Of a DNA stretch of 64,000 bases, positions 9,125 to 21,553 are shown piece by piece. Each line of letters begins with the position of its first letter. Within the stretch, counting starts at the first letter, position 1. Origin of the DNA: Verrucomicrobiota bacterium (GTDB lineage Bacteria > Verrucomicrobiota > Verrucomicrobiia > Opitutales > Opitutaceae). Both the position numbers and the translations under genes were made by a program. Location: NCBI GenBank assembly GCA_016871755.1, contig VHCJ01000016.1:1-64000 (forward strand). The letters run 5' to 3'. Under the pieces are notes generated by a model, which ran no database searches, was not told the DNA's origin, and worked only from the letters and a program-made list of their open reading frames with translations.

Positions 9125-9715
9125 TTACTTGAGCTTCGAAAGCTTTGCGAAGTCGATCGCGGCTGCGAATTTGGTCAGCTCCTCGCGCGAAACGCCGATG
9201 CCCTCGATCGAGACCACGTAGCGACCATCGACCACCGCCTTAATGTCACCGTTTTTCGTGGCAGCCTGGTATGTAACGGCTACTCGCTGACCCTTCACCG
9301 TCTCGAGCTTCGCGCCGCTCCCGGCCATCAAGGCAGGATTCGCGAACATCATACCGTAGGATTGTAGGAGGGGGGAGTCGGACTGCACCTGAATTGACAC
9401 CTCCGCTTCGTCCTTCGTGTAGGCTCGCTTCGCGGAGACCATGCCTCCGAGAATGGCAGCGCTCGCTCCATCGGTCTGCGGGTCCTGCGCAGTCCACCCA
9501 GCGGGCGCCGCTGGCAGGATAGCAGCGACCGCCTCCGACTTCTTCTGGCGGAGGACAGATCCGGCGAAGTCCATCGCTTGGAGTGCCTCCGTATAGTTGC
9601 CCGACTGATACAAATCGATTGCGGACTTGAGGTTATCGACGACTTCGTCCGCGTGCCCGCAGACGGTGGAGACGATGAAAGCAGCGGTGAGACTGAGTGA
9701 GCGGAGGCGTTTCAT
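9125..9715 (-). CDS. Small exported protein with TPR-like N-terminus
   Basis: A 196-aa protein starting MKRLRSLSL with a signal peptide cleaved near residue 22 (TVCGHADE). The first mature segment, DNLKSAIDLYQSGNYTEALQ, looks like one tetratricopeptide-type helical pair. The rest alternates strands and a helix, with a repeated polar pattern (GRYVVSIEG, SREELTKFAAAIDF). I cannot name a family. The frame stays open to 10354, but that extension would run through the tRNA-Leu gene, so ATG 9715 is chosen. It is the last gene inside the proposed island, 290 bases from the right repeat, and is convergent with the transglutaminase-like gene. Confidence 0.7.
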   Translation of the reverse strand: MKRLRSLSLTAAFIVSTVCGHADEVVDNLKSAIDLYQSGNYTEALQAMDFAGSVLRQKKSEAVAAILPAAPAGWTAQDPQTDGASAAILGGMVSAKRAYTKDEAEVSIQVQSDSPLLQSYGMMFANPALMAGSGAKLETVKGQRVAVTYQAATKNGDIKAVVDGRYVVSIEGIGVSREELTKFAAAIDFAKLSKLK

Positions 9716-10005
9716 AGCGGTAAGCGAGCTAGTTAAATCAGCGACCCGAAGGCAATAGCGAAGGGCTTTGGGGAACGGCTGCGGTGGTAGGGTGGAGCCG
9801 CTAGCCGTGGCGCTTCCCGAAGGGCTGCAGGCGCATGCGGCGAGGTTCTCCCCGTTCGACGGTAGTGGCGCGACGGGCGGACCTACCGCCGGCGATTTGG
9901 AGGCCTGATTTCGATGGGGGACGGGGTAGCCGACGACCGCGGGGATTCTAGCGCGTTCGAACTCTGCCCGCAGTTGCGTGTGTATGCGCGGCAACGTCGC
10001 GAAAA
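9716..10005. other. Noncoding stretch between last island gene and right repeat
   Basis: About 290 bases without a convincing gene. It would contain the promoter of the small exported protein and, if the island model is right, the element side of the attachment site next to the tRNA. I found no hairpin or second integrase here. Confidence 0.5.
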
Positions 10006-10065
10006 CTGGTGCCCAGAGTGGGGGTCGAACCCACAAGCCTTTAGAGGGCGGTGGATTTTGAGTCC
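10006..10065 (-). repeat. Right att-like direct repeat inside intact tRNA-Leu
   Basis: These 60 bases are identical to 402-461. They cover the CCA end up to the 5' side of the anticodon stem of the intact tRNA-Leu. In the integration model the element carried this 3' end and restored the tRNA, while the original 3' end was pushed to 402-461. Crossover in or near the anticodon loop is a known class of tRNA integration site. Confidence 0.85.
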
Positions 10066-10094
10066 ACTGCGTCTGCCAATTCCGCCATCTGGGC
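10007..10094 (-). tRNA. tRNA-Leu(CAA)
   Basis: 88 nt including the encoded CCA. The acceptor stem GCCCAGA/TCTGGGC pairs fully. The anticodon stem GTGGA/TCCAC has loop CTCAAAA, giving anticodon CAA (reads UUG). There is a long class-II variable arm and the T-arm GTGGG-TTCGACC-CCCAC. It is the intact target copy of the repeat found again at 402-461. Confidence 0.97.
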
Positions 10095-10375
10095 GCTGCC
10101 AGACGCACCGTACGCGGGGGCGGGTGCGTGTAAATCCTTTTTGCGGCGGGGTTCCCACAGGGTTCCGCGCTCCGCCGGCCCGGGCAGCGGGGAGGGACGC
10201 GTCCAGCCGGCCAACGCGCCGCTGGGCATGAGGACGCGACAGCCGGGGTGGCTCGGTCGGCGTGGATGCCGGCGCGCGCGGCCGGCTGCCGGTCGGGGTG
10301 GGCGGATTCGGCTCGGAGGGGCCCAACCCGTCTTTCGGCGGCGAATGGCGGCATGGACGCGCAGAGGTCCTAGCC

Positions 10376-11668
10376 CTAGCCAAGCGGGATGGCGGCGGTG
10401 AGCACCTCGGGCTCGCCCGGGGTGACGAGGACGTTCTCCTCGAGGCGCACGCCGCCGAGATCGAGCAGGGGGGGGACGCGGTCCCAGTGCACGCAGTCGG
10501 CGTAGCGTTCGCGGCGCGTCGGATCCTCCAGCAGGGCCCGGATGAAGTAGATGCCCGGCTCGACTGTGATCACGTAGCCGTCGGCGAGGGGAAGGTCGCA
10601 CCGCAGCGTGCGCAGGGCGGGGCGCGGATTCGCGGCGCGGCCCGGAAGCGTGCCGCTGGCGTCGCGCACGCCCAGACCGACAAGGTGCCCGAGGCCGTGG
10701 GGGAAGAAGAGCGTGTGGGCGTCGCGTTCCACCAGTTCGGCGGGTTGGCCGCGCATCACGCCCATCGTGACGAGTCCGGCGCAGATGTCCTCCGCCGCCC
10801 GCAGGTGAATGTCCTTCCACTCGCGCCCAGGGCGGCAGCGACCCACGGCGTTCGTGAGCACCGTGGTGACAAGGGCGTGGAGGTCGCGTTGAAAGGGGTC
10901 GGGTCGCCCGCCCACCACGTAGGTGCGGGTGACATCGCAGACGTACCGGCCGACCCGGGCGCCGGCATCGACGAGGACGAAGTCGCCCGGGCGAAGGGCG
11001 CGCGACGAGGGCGAGACGTGGAGGATCGCGGCGTTGCTGCCGGCGCCGACGATGGTGCCGTAGCCGGTCCCGGTCGCGCCGGCGCGCTGGAATTCGGCCT
11101 CCAACTCGATCTGGATCGAGCGCTCGGTGGCGCCGGCCTGCAGCAGGGAGGGCAGCCGCGCGTATCCGGCGGCGGTGCAGGCGGCGGCCGCGCGCAGGAG
11201 GCGCAATTCCCCGGCGTCCTTCGGTCGCCGCGCGTGGCTGAGGTGCTCGCGGGCGGCGAGGGTGGTGGCATCCACGGGTTGCTCCACCGGGCGGGAGCCG
11301 AGGTGCACGAAGGGCCGGCCCTCCCGCGCGGAGAACCATGACGCGAGCCGGGGCAGGGGCGTGCCGGGCGCCTGAGTGCGGCCCTCCCAGATCCGCTCTC
11401 CCTCGCTGGGGACGGGCACGAAGACCTCCCACGCCTCGTCGTCGGCGAGCCGTGGATCGAAGGTCACGATGCCGCGCTCGCCCTCGGTCCCGGCGAGATA
11501 GACGTACTCGGTGTGGGAAAGGAACGGATACGTCTGGTCCGTATTCTCCGGCAACGGAACCGCGGTGCCGGCGTGGACGAGGAGTGACGCCTCGCCAAGC
11601 ACCGGGCGGAGTGCGGCCGCGACCCGCCGACGGCGGGCGCGGAGGAACGAGTCATCGGGCGACAGCAT
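10376..11668 (-). CDS. pepP: Xaa-Pro aminopeptidase (M24 family)
   Basis: 430 aa from MLSPDDSF; an upstream in-frame start at 11701 only adds a short Arg-rich stretch. This is a cytosolic metallopeptidase that removes the N-terminal residue before proline. An N-terminal creatinase-like domain (about 1-160, with the NTDQTYPF and HTEYVYLAG motifs of AMP_N) precedes the pita-bread catalytic domain. The dinuclear metal ligands can be read in order: the Asp in LVDAGA, the Asp in CDVTRTY, the His in FPHGLGHLVGL, the Glu in TVEPGIYF and the Glu in GVRLEENVLVT. Length and motif order match the family. It is probably cotranscribed with no partner, since the next minus gene is 64 bases downstream of nothing obvious. 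Confidence 0.9.
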   Translation of the reverse strand: MLSPDDSFLRARRRRVAAALRPVLGEASLLVHAGTAVPLPENTDQTYPFLSHTEYVYLAGTEGERGIVTFDPRLADDEAWEVFVPVPSEGERIWEGRTQAPGTPLPRLASWFSAREGRPFVHLGSRPVEQPVDATTLAAREHLSHARRPKDAGELRLLRAAAACTAAGYARLPSLLQAGATERSIQIELEAEFQRAGATGTGYGTIVGAGSNAAILHVSPSSRALRPGDFVLVDAGARVGRYVCDVTRTYVVGGRPDPFQRDLHALVTTVLTNAVGRCRPGREWKDIHLRAAEDICAGLVTMGVMRGQPAELVERDAHTLFFPHGLGHLVGLGVRDASGTLPGRAANPRPALRTLRCDLPLADGYVITVEPGIYFIRALLEDPTRRERYADCVHWDRVPPLLDLGGVRLEENVLVTPGEPEVLTAAIPLG

Positions 11669-11731
11669 GCAGGCCGCAGCCTGCCGTCGACGTGGCGGCA
11701 CGGCAAGCGCGACGACCCGCGCCGTCGCGGG

Positions 11732-12181
11732 TCACGAGGCGGCGTGCTTGCGCCGGGGCAGGACGACGACCGGGCAGGGCGCACCCTTCAGCACACCGTG
11801 CGTGGTGCTGCCGACGACGAAGTCGTAGAAGGCGGTGTGGCCGTGCGATCCCATCACGATGAAGTCCGCCTTCTGGCCCTCCGCAGTCTTGAGGATGTGA
11901 GGGATCGGGGCACCGGTGACGAGCGACGTGTCGACCGCGACGCCGCTGCCGGCAAGCCGTTCCCGCAGGCGTTCGAGGTTTTTCGCCGCCGCCTTCTCGC
12001 TCATGACGAGAATTTCCTGGAGGTTGTCGATGCCGACACCGTAGTCGACGGTGACGATGGGGGGTTGGACGATGTGGAGCAGGACAACGCGGCCTTGATG
12101 CAGACGGGCCAAGGCGGCGGCGGTATCGGCGACAAGGTCGCTCGGGGCCGAGAAATCGACGGGGGCGAGGATCGTTTTCAC
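11732..12181 (-). CDS. Universal stress protein (UspA family)
   Basis: 149 aa with the single-domain Rossmann-like fold of UspA proteins, which respond to stress and often bind ATP. The start MKTILAPVDFS is the standard beta-1/loop. The nucleotide motif G-x2-G-x9-G-S is present at G111, G114, G124 and S125 (GSHGH ... VVGSTT), so this should be an ATP-binding member. The C-terminal strand PCPVVVLP is also typical. It sits between pepP (downstream, same strand, 30-base gap) and the tRNA-Pro, and may share a transcript with pepP. Confidence 0.93.
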   Translation of the reverse strand: MKTILAPVDFSAPSDLVADTAAALARLHQGRVVLLHIVQPPIVTVDYGVGIDNLQEILVMSEKAAAKNLERLRERLAGSGVAVDTSLVTGAPIPHILKTAEGQKADFIVMGSHGHTAFYDFVVGSTTHGVLKGAPCPVVVLPRRKHAAS

Positions 12182-12363
12182 GCAGTCAGCCTACTGCAGG
12201 TTGTCGGCAGCGGCTACTCCGATTTTGCCGTTCTCCCCGCACCCTTTGTAATCCCAGCCCTCGCGATGCCCGATCACGGGCGGCGCCGCCCGATGGCCGC
12301 CAACGGCCGAAAATGACGCTTGCCAGCGGGCGTGGCTTGGGCCTCTCTGACCCTCTCTTGTTT

Positions 12364-12440
12364 CGGGCCGTAGCGTAGCCTGGTAGCGCGCTTGCATGGG
12401 GTGCAAGAGGTCGCGAGTTCGAATCTCGCCGGCCCGACCA
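12364..12440 (+). tRNA. tRNA-Pro(GGG)
   Basis: 77 nt including encoded CCA. The acceptor CGGGCCG pairs with CGGCCCG. The anticodon stem CTTGC/GCAAG has loop ATGGGGT, giving anticodon GGG. The T-arm is GCGAG-TTCGAAT-CTCGC. All arms pair cleanly. Confidence 0.97.
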
Positions 12441-12547
12441 TTTTAAAACCGCCGCTTTGCGGGACGGCGGGCGGTGCGGGGACCGCATGAGGAGCGGGAA
12501 CAGGTCGAGGCGGTCTTGGATCACGCTCGGCGCAGCCTTACCGAGGC

Positions 12548-13756
12548 CTAGGACCGTGAAGATTCTTTTTGATTAGGGCACCCCTGCGGCGCCGACGCGT
12601 CGAAGGGTGAAGGCTGGGCGTGGAAGTCGGGTGTGCTGGGGAACTCGCGCAGCGGGGTGTGGAAGACCGCCGTCGCGGCTCCCGACATCGGGGGCACAAT
12701 CCAGTCCCAGCGGGCCGAGACCTCGCGGCCGAGGTTCTTCTCGCGGGCGAGGAAGCGCATGAACTCGTCGGAGGCGGTGTGGTGATCCACCAGCTTCACG
12801 CCTTCGGCAGCGTAGGAGTGGAGCACTGCCTCGTTCAGTTCCAGCAGGGCGCGGTCCTTCCACAGGGAACGCGGAGTGGAGGTGTCGAGCCCGAGGCGCT
12901 CGGCGATACGCGGGAGTTGATGGTAGCGGTGGGGATCGGCGAGGTTTCGTGCGCCGATCTCGGTGCCCATGTACCAGCCGTTGAAGGGCGCCGCCGTGAA
13001 ATCCGTCCCGGCCGCCCGGAATCGCATCCCGCTGATGATCGGCACCGCGTACCACCGGAGCCCGAGTTCCTCGAACCACGACAGCCGCGGATGGCGCAGG
13101 CGCACTTCGCGGACGGCGCCGTCAGCCAGCGGGATGAGGTGAGGTTTGCCGTCTGGACCGGAAATGATCCAAGGCAGGAGATCGAACGCACCGGGCTGCC
13201 GCGGGGGCCGCCAGCCGAGCCGGCAGGCGAAGGCGGTGAGGCGCTCGTTTGCGGGGTCGCCGAGGACTGAGCCGTCGGTCTGGCGGTAGCCGGCGTAGCC
13301 GCAGAGCTGGGGATTCCAGATGCGCGGCCCCGGGCCGCCGCGGCGGGACGGCGGCGCGAAGACCGTGAGGATCGACTTCACCGTTCCGCTCTCCTGCACG
13401 ACACGCAGGTGCTCGCGAAGACGGTCTGCGAGATCCGCCGCGGAGGAGAGGTCGCGGCAGTCCTCGACGACGAGGCTCCGCCAGTGCAGTCGACCGATGC
13501 AGCGGGCGTGATTGCGCCAGGCGATGCGGCCCGCCCACGTCAGTTCCGCCGAGGAGAGGGGCGCGGGGCTTCCCGCGGCGAGCGCTGACGCGAGCTCCGC
13601 GCGGCGGACGGCGGGAAGGACGCCGCGATGGGCTTCGCGGAGAAACGCGAGTTCCGCGTCGAGGTCCAGCGCGGCGTCGCCCGGCAGCGGGAGGGGAGGC
13701 GCGGCGGAGGGCGCGGTGGTCTCGCCTGCGGGGGCGTGAAAGGGACAGGAGGACAT
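12548..13756 (-). CDS. nos: Bacterial nitric oxide synthase oxygenase
   Basis: A 402-aa stand-alone NOS oxygenase domain, which converts L-arginine to citrulline and NO using heme, a reduced pterin and an outside reductase. The heme ligand Cys86 lies in the signature WRNHARCIGRL. The substrate-binding Glu266 lies in GWYMGTEIGARN. The pterin/heme region WDWIVPPMSG and the strand VFHTPL are at the C-terminus. There is no fused reductase. Length is about 40 residues above the Bacillus type, mostly a Pro/Ala-rich N-terminal tail starting MSSCPFH. A much longer frame (to 14521) is arginine-rich noncoding sequence, so ATG 13756 is used. The enzyme is uncommon outside Firmicutes and Deinococcus, which suggests possible transfer. 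A pterin carbinolamine dehydratase is encoded at 25868, not adjacent. Confidence 0.92.
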   Translation of the reverse strand: MSSCPFHAPAGETTAPSAAPPLPLPGDAALDLDAELAFLREAHRGVLPAVRRAELASALAAGSPAPLSSAELTWAGRIAWRNHARCIGRLHWRSLVVEDCRDLSSAADLADRLREHLRVVQESGTVKSILTVFAPPSRRGGPGPRIWNPQLCGYAGYRQTDGSVLGDPANERLTAFACRLGWRPPRQPGAFDLLPWIISGPDGKPHLIPLADGAVREVRLRHPRLSWFEELGLRWYAVPIISGMRFRAAGTDFTAAPFNGWYMGTEIGARNLADPHRYHQLPRIAERLGLDTSTPRSLWKDRALLELNEAVLHSYAAEGVKLVDHHTASDEFMRFLAREKNLGREVSARWDWIVPPMSGAATAVFHTPLREFPSTPDFHAQPSPFDASAPQGCPNQKESSRS

Positions 13757-14239
13757 CAGTGAGTGCGACTCTGAGATTGGCCGGCGGCTGGACCGGCCTG
13801 CCGAGGAAAGGGAGGGTCTGCCAGCACCCTTGCCGCTGCGGCCCGGCTCAACTCCTTGGGGGCGGGCAGTCCATTGCGTTCGATCGCCGGGACTGCAACG
13901 GGGGCGGCGCGTCGGCGCGGTGAGACTTCGGACGGGATCGGCACGACGCCCTGCGCGTCGCGGCCGCGCCAGCTCGCACGGCGGATGCGCGCCTCCCCGT
14001 CGAGGAGGGGGTGGGAGAGCGCGATCGATGGCCGACGGATGCCGTCGGTGAGCCCCAGTGTCTGCATGGTCAGCGTCAGGAAATCCGGAAGCGGGGCCGA
14101 CGCAACTCCGGCATGGGACGCGGCGTCTCGCGGGCACCAGATGAGTGTCGCGGCTGCGTAGGGCTGGGCGCGACCGCGCCCATGTTCGGTCGTTCGCGCC
14201 CTCTTGCCTCCCCTGCCTCCCCTCCCTCAACGTGGGGCG
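13757..14239. other. Gap between nos and the VanZ-like gene
   Basis: About 480 bases. It should hold the divergent promoters of nos and the VanZ-like gene. A minus-strand frame of 103 codons (13756-14067) ends with a TGATG overlap onto the nos start, but its Arg/Pro-rich composition looks like an antisense-type open frame. I found no RNA gene or strong hairpin. Confidence 0.4.
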
Positions 14240-17375
<3,136 letters not shown>

Positions 17376-17593
17376 GGCGGACGAAAAAGGTATGCTGAGA
17401 AAGCCGCCGGATGCAACGTCCGGCGCGGCCGGATCCGCGATCAGGTGCCCTGGGTCGACCGCGGCTGAATCGGACCGCACGCCTCCGCGGGATCCCACCG
17501 GGCCCTGGCGCGGTCGACGGCGGATCCTCGCACCCTGCGCGTGGCAACCGACCCCGCACGGCGATCGGCGGGGTAGCGGGTGTTCGGCGGCGG

Positions 17594-18985
17594 TCAGCGC
17601 GCCAGCTGAGTCTTGAGGAACTCGATGCTGCCGCGGACGGAGGCGTCCTGATCCATCATGTTCTCCACGGCCTTGCAGGCGTGGATGACGGTCCCGTGGT
17701 CGCGGCCCCCGAAGTGGTCCCCGATCTCCTGCAGCGAGTGCTTGGTCAGGGTGCGGGCGAGGTACATCGCGATCTGGCGGGGAATGGCGATGTTGTTCGG
17801 GCGGCGCTTGCTCGTCATGTCGCCGATGCGGAGCTGGTAGTGCTCGGTGACCCGCTTCTGGATCATCTCGATCGTGAGCTGGTGCTGGGCCTGCTCCATC
17901 AACACGTCCTTGAGCAGTTCCTCGGTGGTGGCGAGGTCGAGGGGGCGGCCGGTGAGGGCGGCGTAGCTGGACACCTTGATGAGGGCGCCCTCGAGGCGGC
18001 GGATGTTGCGCGAGAGGTGCTGGGCGATGAACGCGAGCACTTCCGGCGGGGCGTTGAAACGGAGCGCGCTCGCCTTGGTGCGCAGGATGGCGAGACGCGT
18101 CTCGTAGTCGGGGGCCTGGATGTCGGCCGGCAGTCCCCACTCGAAGCGGGAGACGAGGCGCGCTTCGAGCTTGGCGATTTCCGCGGCCCGCCGGTCGCTG
18201 GTCAGCACGATCTGCTTCCCGGACTCGAACAGGTCGTTGAACGTGTGGAAGAACTCCTCCTGGATGCGCTCCTTCTCGGCGAGGAACTGCACGTCGTCGA
18301 TCAGGAGGACGTCCACGCTGCGGTAGCGCTGGCGGAACCGCGCGAGGGCGTTTTCCTGCAGGGCCTGGATGAACTCGTTGGTGAACTTCTCGGTCGAGAG
18401 GTAGGCGACGCGGGCCTCCGGGTTGTTGCGGAGCACGGCGTGCCCGATCGCGTGCATGAGGTGCGTCTTGCCGAGCCCGGTGTCGCCGTAGAGGAAAAGG
18501 GGATTGTAGGCCTGCGCCGGCGCCTGTGCCACGGCCAGCGAGGCCGCGTGCGCCATCTGATTGTTGCTGCCCACGACGAACGTTTCGAACGTGTTGCGCG
18601 GGTTGACTGTGCCCCCAGGGGTCCCGGCACCGCGCTCCTCACCCCGACCCGTCCGCTTCGGCGCCACCGGGCGCAGCCGCGAGGCGGGCGGCGCGGTCTC
18701 CACCCGGCTCGATCCGTCGGCCGTCGCCGGCTCGGCCTTGCGGAGCTTGACACTGATCGGCCGGCCCGCCGTCAGGCGAAGCCGCTGGACGATCAGGTCG
18801 AGGTAGTTGTCGTGAATCCAAATCGCCGCAAAATCCGTCGGCACCCCAAGGACCAACGCATCGGGCGTCGCCTCAAGGCAAGTGATTGACTCAAACCACA
18901 GCTTGAAAACGTCGTCCGGGAAGAGCGAACGAAGGTCGCTCTTCGCGGTTTCCCAGAGGGATGCAGACGTGACGGCGAGAGCCAT
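17594..18985 (-). CDS. dnaA: Chromosomal replication initiator protein DnaA
   Basis: 463 aa from ATG 18985. Domain I (about 1-80, [21 protein letters not shown]) is followed by a variable linker, an AAA+ domain with Walker A GDTGLGKT and Walker B LLIDD, and the C-terminal helix-turn-helix domain carrying the DnaA signature ([17 protein letters not shown]). It binds DnaA boxes at the origin and melts the DNA. An in-frame start at 19096 would add a hydrophobic stretch and would place a DnaA box (19005-19013) inside the gene, so the shorter start is preferred. It stands alone, downstream of the ispG operon on the same strand. Confidence 0.96.
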   Translation of the reverse strand: MALAVTSASLWETAKSDLRSLFPDDVFKLWFESITCLEATPDALVLGVPTDFAAIWIHDNYLDLIVQRLRLTAGRPISVKLRKAEPATADGSSRVETAPPASRLRPVAPKRTGRGEERGAGTPGGTVNPRNTFETFVVGSNNQMAHAASLAVAQAPAQAYNPLFLYGDTGLGKTHLMHAIGHAVLRNNPEARVAYLSTEKFTNEFIQALQENALARFRQRYRSVDVLLIDDVQFLAEKERIQEEFFHTFNDLFESGKQIVLTSDRRAAEIAKLEARLVSRFEWGLPADIQAPDYETRLAILRTKASALRFNAPPEVLAFIAQHLSRNIRRLEGALIKVSSYAALTGRPLDLATTEELLKDVLMEQAQHQLTIEMIQKRVTEHYQLRIGDMTSKRRPNNIAIPRQIAMYLARTLTKHSLQEIGDHFGGRDHGTVIHACKAVENMMDQDASVRGSIEFLKTQLAR

Positions 18986-19490
18986 GGAGGGAACAGGGGC
19001 GGATTTATTCACATCCGCGCCGGTAGAGGCTGCGGAAGGAAGTCCTACTCCTGCTCCAACCGAGAGGGCGAGCGCGAAAACGTCCCGGAGCGGCAAGCGA
19101 GGTGCCGGGCGGGATGTTCGTTTCGTTAGTTGTTGCTAACGAGGTACTAGCCAAAACCTCTCCGCCGCAGGAGGCGGCGGGGGAAAAGAGCAGGTGGCCG
19201 AAGCCGGGACTGGCGGGGAAAACGGGCAAGGCAACGACTAACGGGCAACGGAAATTCCGTTTCAAGGGCAACTTTCTCCCAACTTATTCACACGGACGCT
19301 GCGGATAACTTATGCGATTTTTTGGTTGCCACGTTTTGCTGGTCGAGGGTGGGGGGAGGTTTTCCATGCCGGCGGTGACGCCCCAGTGACGCCGCGGTGA
19401 CGGGGCGGTTGAAGTGACAATGTGGTTACGTCGTCACCGGCCTTGGACTCGACGCCCCGCGTGGTGCCGCGGAGGCGCGCGCGGAGTGAG
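18986..19490. promoter_or_regulatory. dnaA upstream region with DnaA boxes; possible oriC
   Basis: About 500 bases between ispG and dnaA. DnaA-box matches: TTATTCACA at 19005-19013 and 19284-19292, and TGCGGATAA at 19300-19308 (complement TTATCCGCA, one base from consensus). Just beyond is an AT-richer stretch (19303-19325). DnaA boxes this close to dnaA fit autoregulation, an origin, or both. Only three boxes were found, so an origin is possible but not shown. Confidence 0.5.
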
Positions 19491-21527
19491 TCACGTCGCG
19501 GCCGGCGCGGGGTCGACCCACCGGCCGTGCTCGCGAATGAGCGCGATGAGGCGCGCGTCCGCCTCGGCCTGCGGGACATTGTACTGCACGCAGGCGCGGC
19601 CGACGTAGAGGTTGATCTTCCCCGGCGCGCCGCCGACGTATCCAAAATCTGCATCCGCCATCTCGCCTGGGCCGTTCACGATGCAGCCCATGATCGCGAT
19701 CTTCACGCCCTTGAGGTGGCCGGTCTGCGCGCGAATGCGCTGCGTGGTGGACTGCAGGTCGAAGAGCGTGCGTCCGCACGAGGGGCACGCGACGAACTCC
19801 GTCTTCGAGATGCGGGCACCAGCGCCCTGCAGCACGTTGTACGTCAGCTTCGCCGCGCGCACGGGATCGGTCTCCGTCTCGACGCTCAGGAGATCGCCGA
19901 GTCCGTCCGCGAGCAGCGTGCCGGCGAGCATCGCCGCCTCAAGCAGGCGCCCGAGGAACGAGGAGTCCGGCACGAGCGCGGCCGGCGCGGAACTGCGGAT
20001 CCACAGCGGCGCAGCGAACCCGGCGCGGCCGAGCGCCTCCGCGAGCGCGCGATAGGCGCCGACCGCGTGGCCGGGCGCGGACGGGATCGCGGCGTCGGCC
20101 AGCGTGACGACGAGGCGGAGGGACGGCGTGCGCGAGCCGAGGCGCGCGAGCAGGGGGACGTCGGACGGGGCCACGGCGACGGCGACGAGGTGCCCGTGCC
20201 GCGCAGCGAGCGCGGCGAGATCCGCGAAGGCGTCCTCCGCCTCCGCGGAGCAGGCATGCACGAACCCCAGCGGCGCGGCGGTGGGATCCGCGGCCAGCGA
20301 CGCGAGCGCGTCCGCGCCGAGGCCCGGGGCGCACTCGACCGCGAGCAGCGCCGGGCCACGCGTGGCGGGCTGGCTGCGCCACGCGCGCAGGCGCGCCAGC
20401 TCTTCGGCCGAGTTGACCCGCACGACGGCGCCTTCGATCGGCGTGTCGGCAAGGAGCGGGCCCGCCGCCGCGGCGGCGAGGGTGGGCCATTGCGCAGGAG
20501 TGGTCCGCACGAGCACGCGCGGCACCTCCGCGCCCCCCGCGGGGAGCCCGGGCGCGACGTCCACCGGCGTACTGGGGCGGCGCGTGAAGCGGTGCAGGTC
20601 GATGCGGTCCGTGCGCTCCGTCTCCGCGCGTGCGGCGGCGGCCCAGCGGGAATGGGCGCGCGCCGCGATCGCCTGGGCCACCGGGATCTCGTAGACCGAA
20701 TCCTCGGTGAGCGAGACGCGGATCGTGTCGCCGAGACCGTCGAGCAGGAGCGAGCCGATCCCGATCGCGCTCTTGATGCGCCCATCCTCGCCGTCACCCG
20801 CCTCCGTCACCCCGAGGTGCAGCGGGTAGTGCATGTCCTCCGCGTCCATCCGCTCGACGAGGAGACGGTAGGCCTGGATCATGACCTTCGGGTTGGAGGA
20901 CTTCATCGACAGCACGAGCTGCCGGAACTGGTGCGACTCAGCGATGCGCAGGAATTCCAGCGCGCTCTCGACCATCCCGAGCGGCGTGTCGCCGTACCGG
21001 TTCATGATGCGGTCGGAGAGCGAGCCGTGGTTGGTGCCGATGCGGAGGCAGCGACCGAGCGCCTTCGCGCGCAGCACGAGGGGACTGAACGATTCGTGCA
21101 GGCGCTCCAACTCGCGCTGGTAGTCGGCGTCGGAATACTCCCGCACTGCGAAGCGCTTCTTGTCGGCGTAGTTGCCGGGATTGACGCGGACCTTCTCGAC
21201 GTGCTCGACGGCCTCCATCGCGGCCTGCGGGAGGAAGTGAATGTCGGCCACGAGCGGCACGCGGCTGAAGCCGGCCCGCGAGAATTCGGCGCGGATCTCG
21301 CGCAGGCAGCGGGCGGCGGCGACGTTGGGAGCGGTGACGCGCACGATTTCGCAGCCGACCTCCGCGAGGGCGATCGCCTGCCGCACCGTGGCGGTGACGT
21401 CCTGCGTGTCGCTGGTCGTCATCGACTGGATGCGGATCGGGTTGTCGCCGCCCATGCCCACCTCGCCGGCCCGCACCTCGAGGGTGCGCCGGCGGATCGA
21501 TTGGAAGCGCGAGGGACAGTAAGGCAT
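19491..21527 (-). CDS. ispG: 4-hydroxy-3-methylbut-2-enyl diphosphate synthase, long form
   Basis: 678 aa. IspG is an iron-sulfur enzyme of the non-mevalonate isoprenoid pathway that converts MEcPP to HMBPP. The N-terminal TIM barrel starts with VGMGGDNPIRIQSMTTSDT. The C-terminal cluster-binding part has CPSCGRTLFD and MGCIVNGPGEMADADFGYVG. Between them is an insertion of roughly 250 residues (about 300-560), Ala/Arg-rich, which marks the long form known from plants, Chlamydiae and Bacteroidetes. It is last in the uppS-cdsA-dxr-rseP-ispG run, 26 bases after rseP, so a single transcript is likely. Confidence 0.95.
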   Translation of the reverse strand: MPYCPSRFQSIRRRTLEVRAGEVGMGGDNPIRIQSMTTSDTQDVTATVRQAIALAEVGCEIVRVTAPNVAAARCLREIRAEFSRAGFSRVPLVADIHFLPQAAMEAVEHVEKVRVNPGNYADKKRFAVREYSDADYQRELERLHESFSPLVLRAKALGRCLRIGTNHGSLSDRIMNRYGDTPLGMVESALEFLRIAESHQFRQLVLSMKSSNPKVMIQAYRLLVERMDAEDMHYPLHLGVTEAGDGEDGRIKSAIGIGSLLLDGLGDTIRVSLTEDSVYEIPVAQAIAARAHSRWAAAARAETERTDRIDLHRFTRRPSTPVDVAPGLPAGGAEVPRVLVRTTPAQWPTLAAAAAGPLLADTPIEGAVVRVNSAEELARLRAWRSQPATRGPALLAVECAPGLGADALASLAADPTAAPLGFVHACSAEAEDAFADLAALAARHGHLVAVAVAPSDVPLLARLGSRTPSLRLVVTLADAAIPSAPGHAVGAYRALAEALGRAGFAAPLWIRSSAPAALVPDSSFLGRLLEAAMLAGTLLADGLGDLLSVETETDPVRAAKLTYNVLQGAGARISKTEFVACPSCGRTLFDLQSTTQRIRAQTGHLKGVKIAIMGCIVNGPGEMADADFGYVGGAPGKINLYVGRACVQYNVPQAEADARLIALIREHGRWVDPAPAAT

Positions 21528-21553
21528 GGTCGGCGTCGGGGCGCGGCGCGGGC

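Noticed and set aside
9716-10354. A 409-residue frame extending the small exported protein upstream
   Set aside because: It would run through the tRNA-Leu gene; the signal peptide begins at ATG 9715.
13756-14067. A 103-residue minus frame ending at the nos start (TGATG overlap)
   Set aside because: Arg/Pro-rich composition and no recognisable family; kept only as a note in the gap entry.
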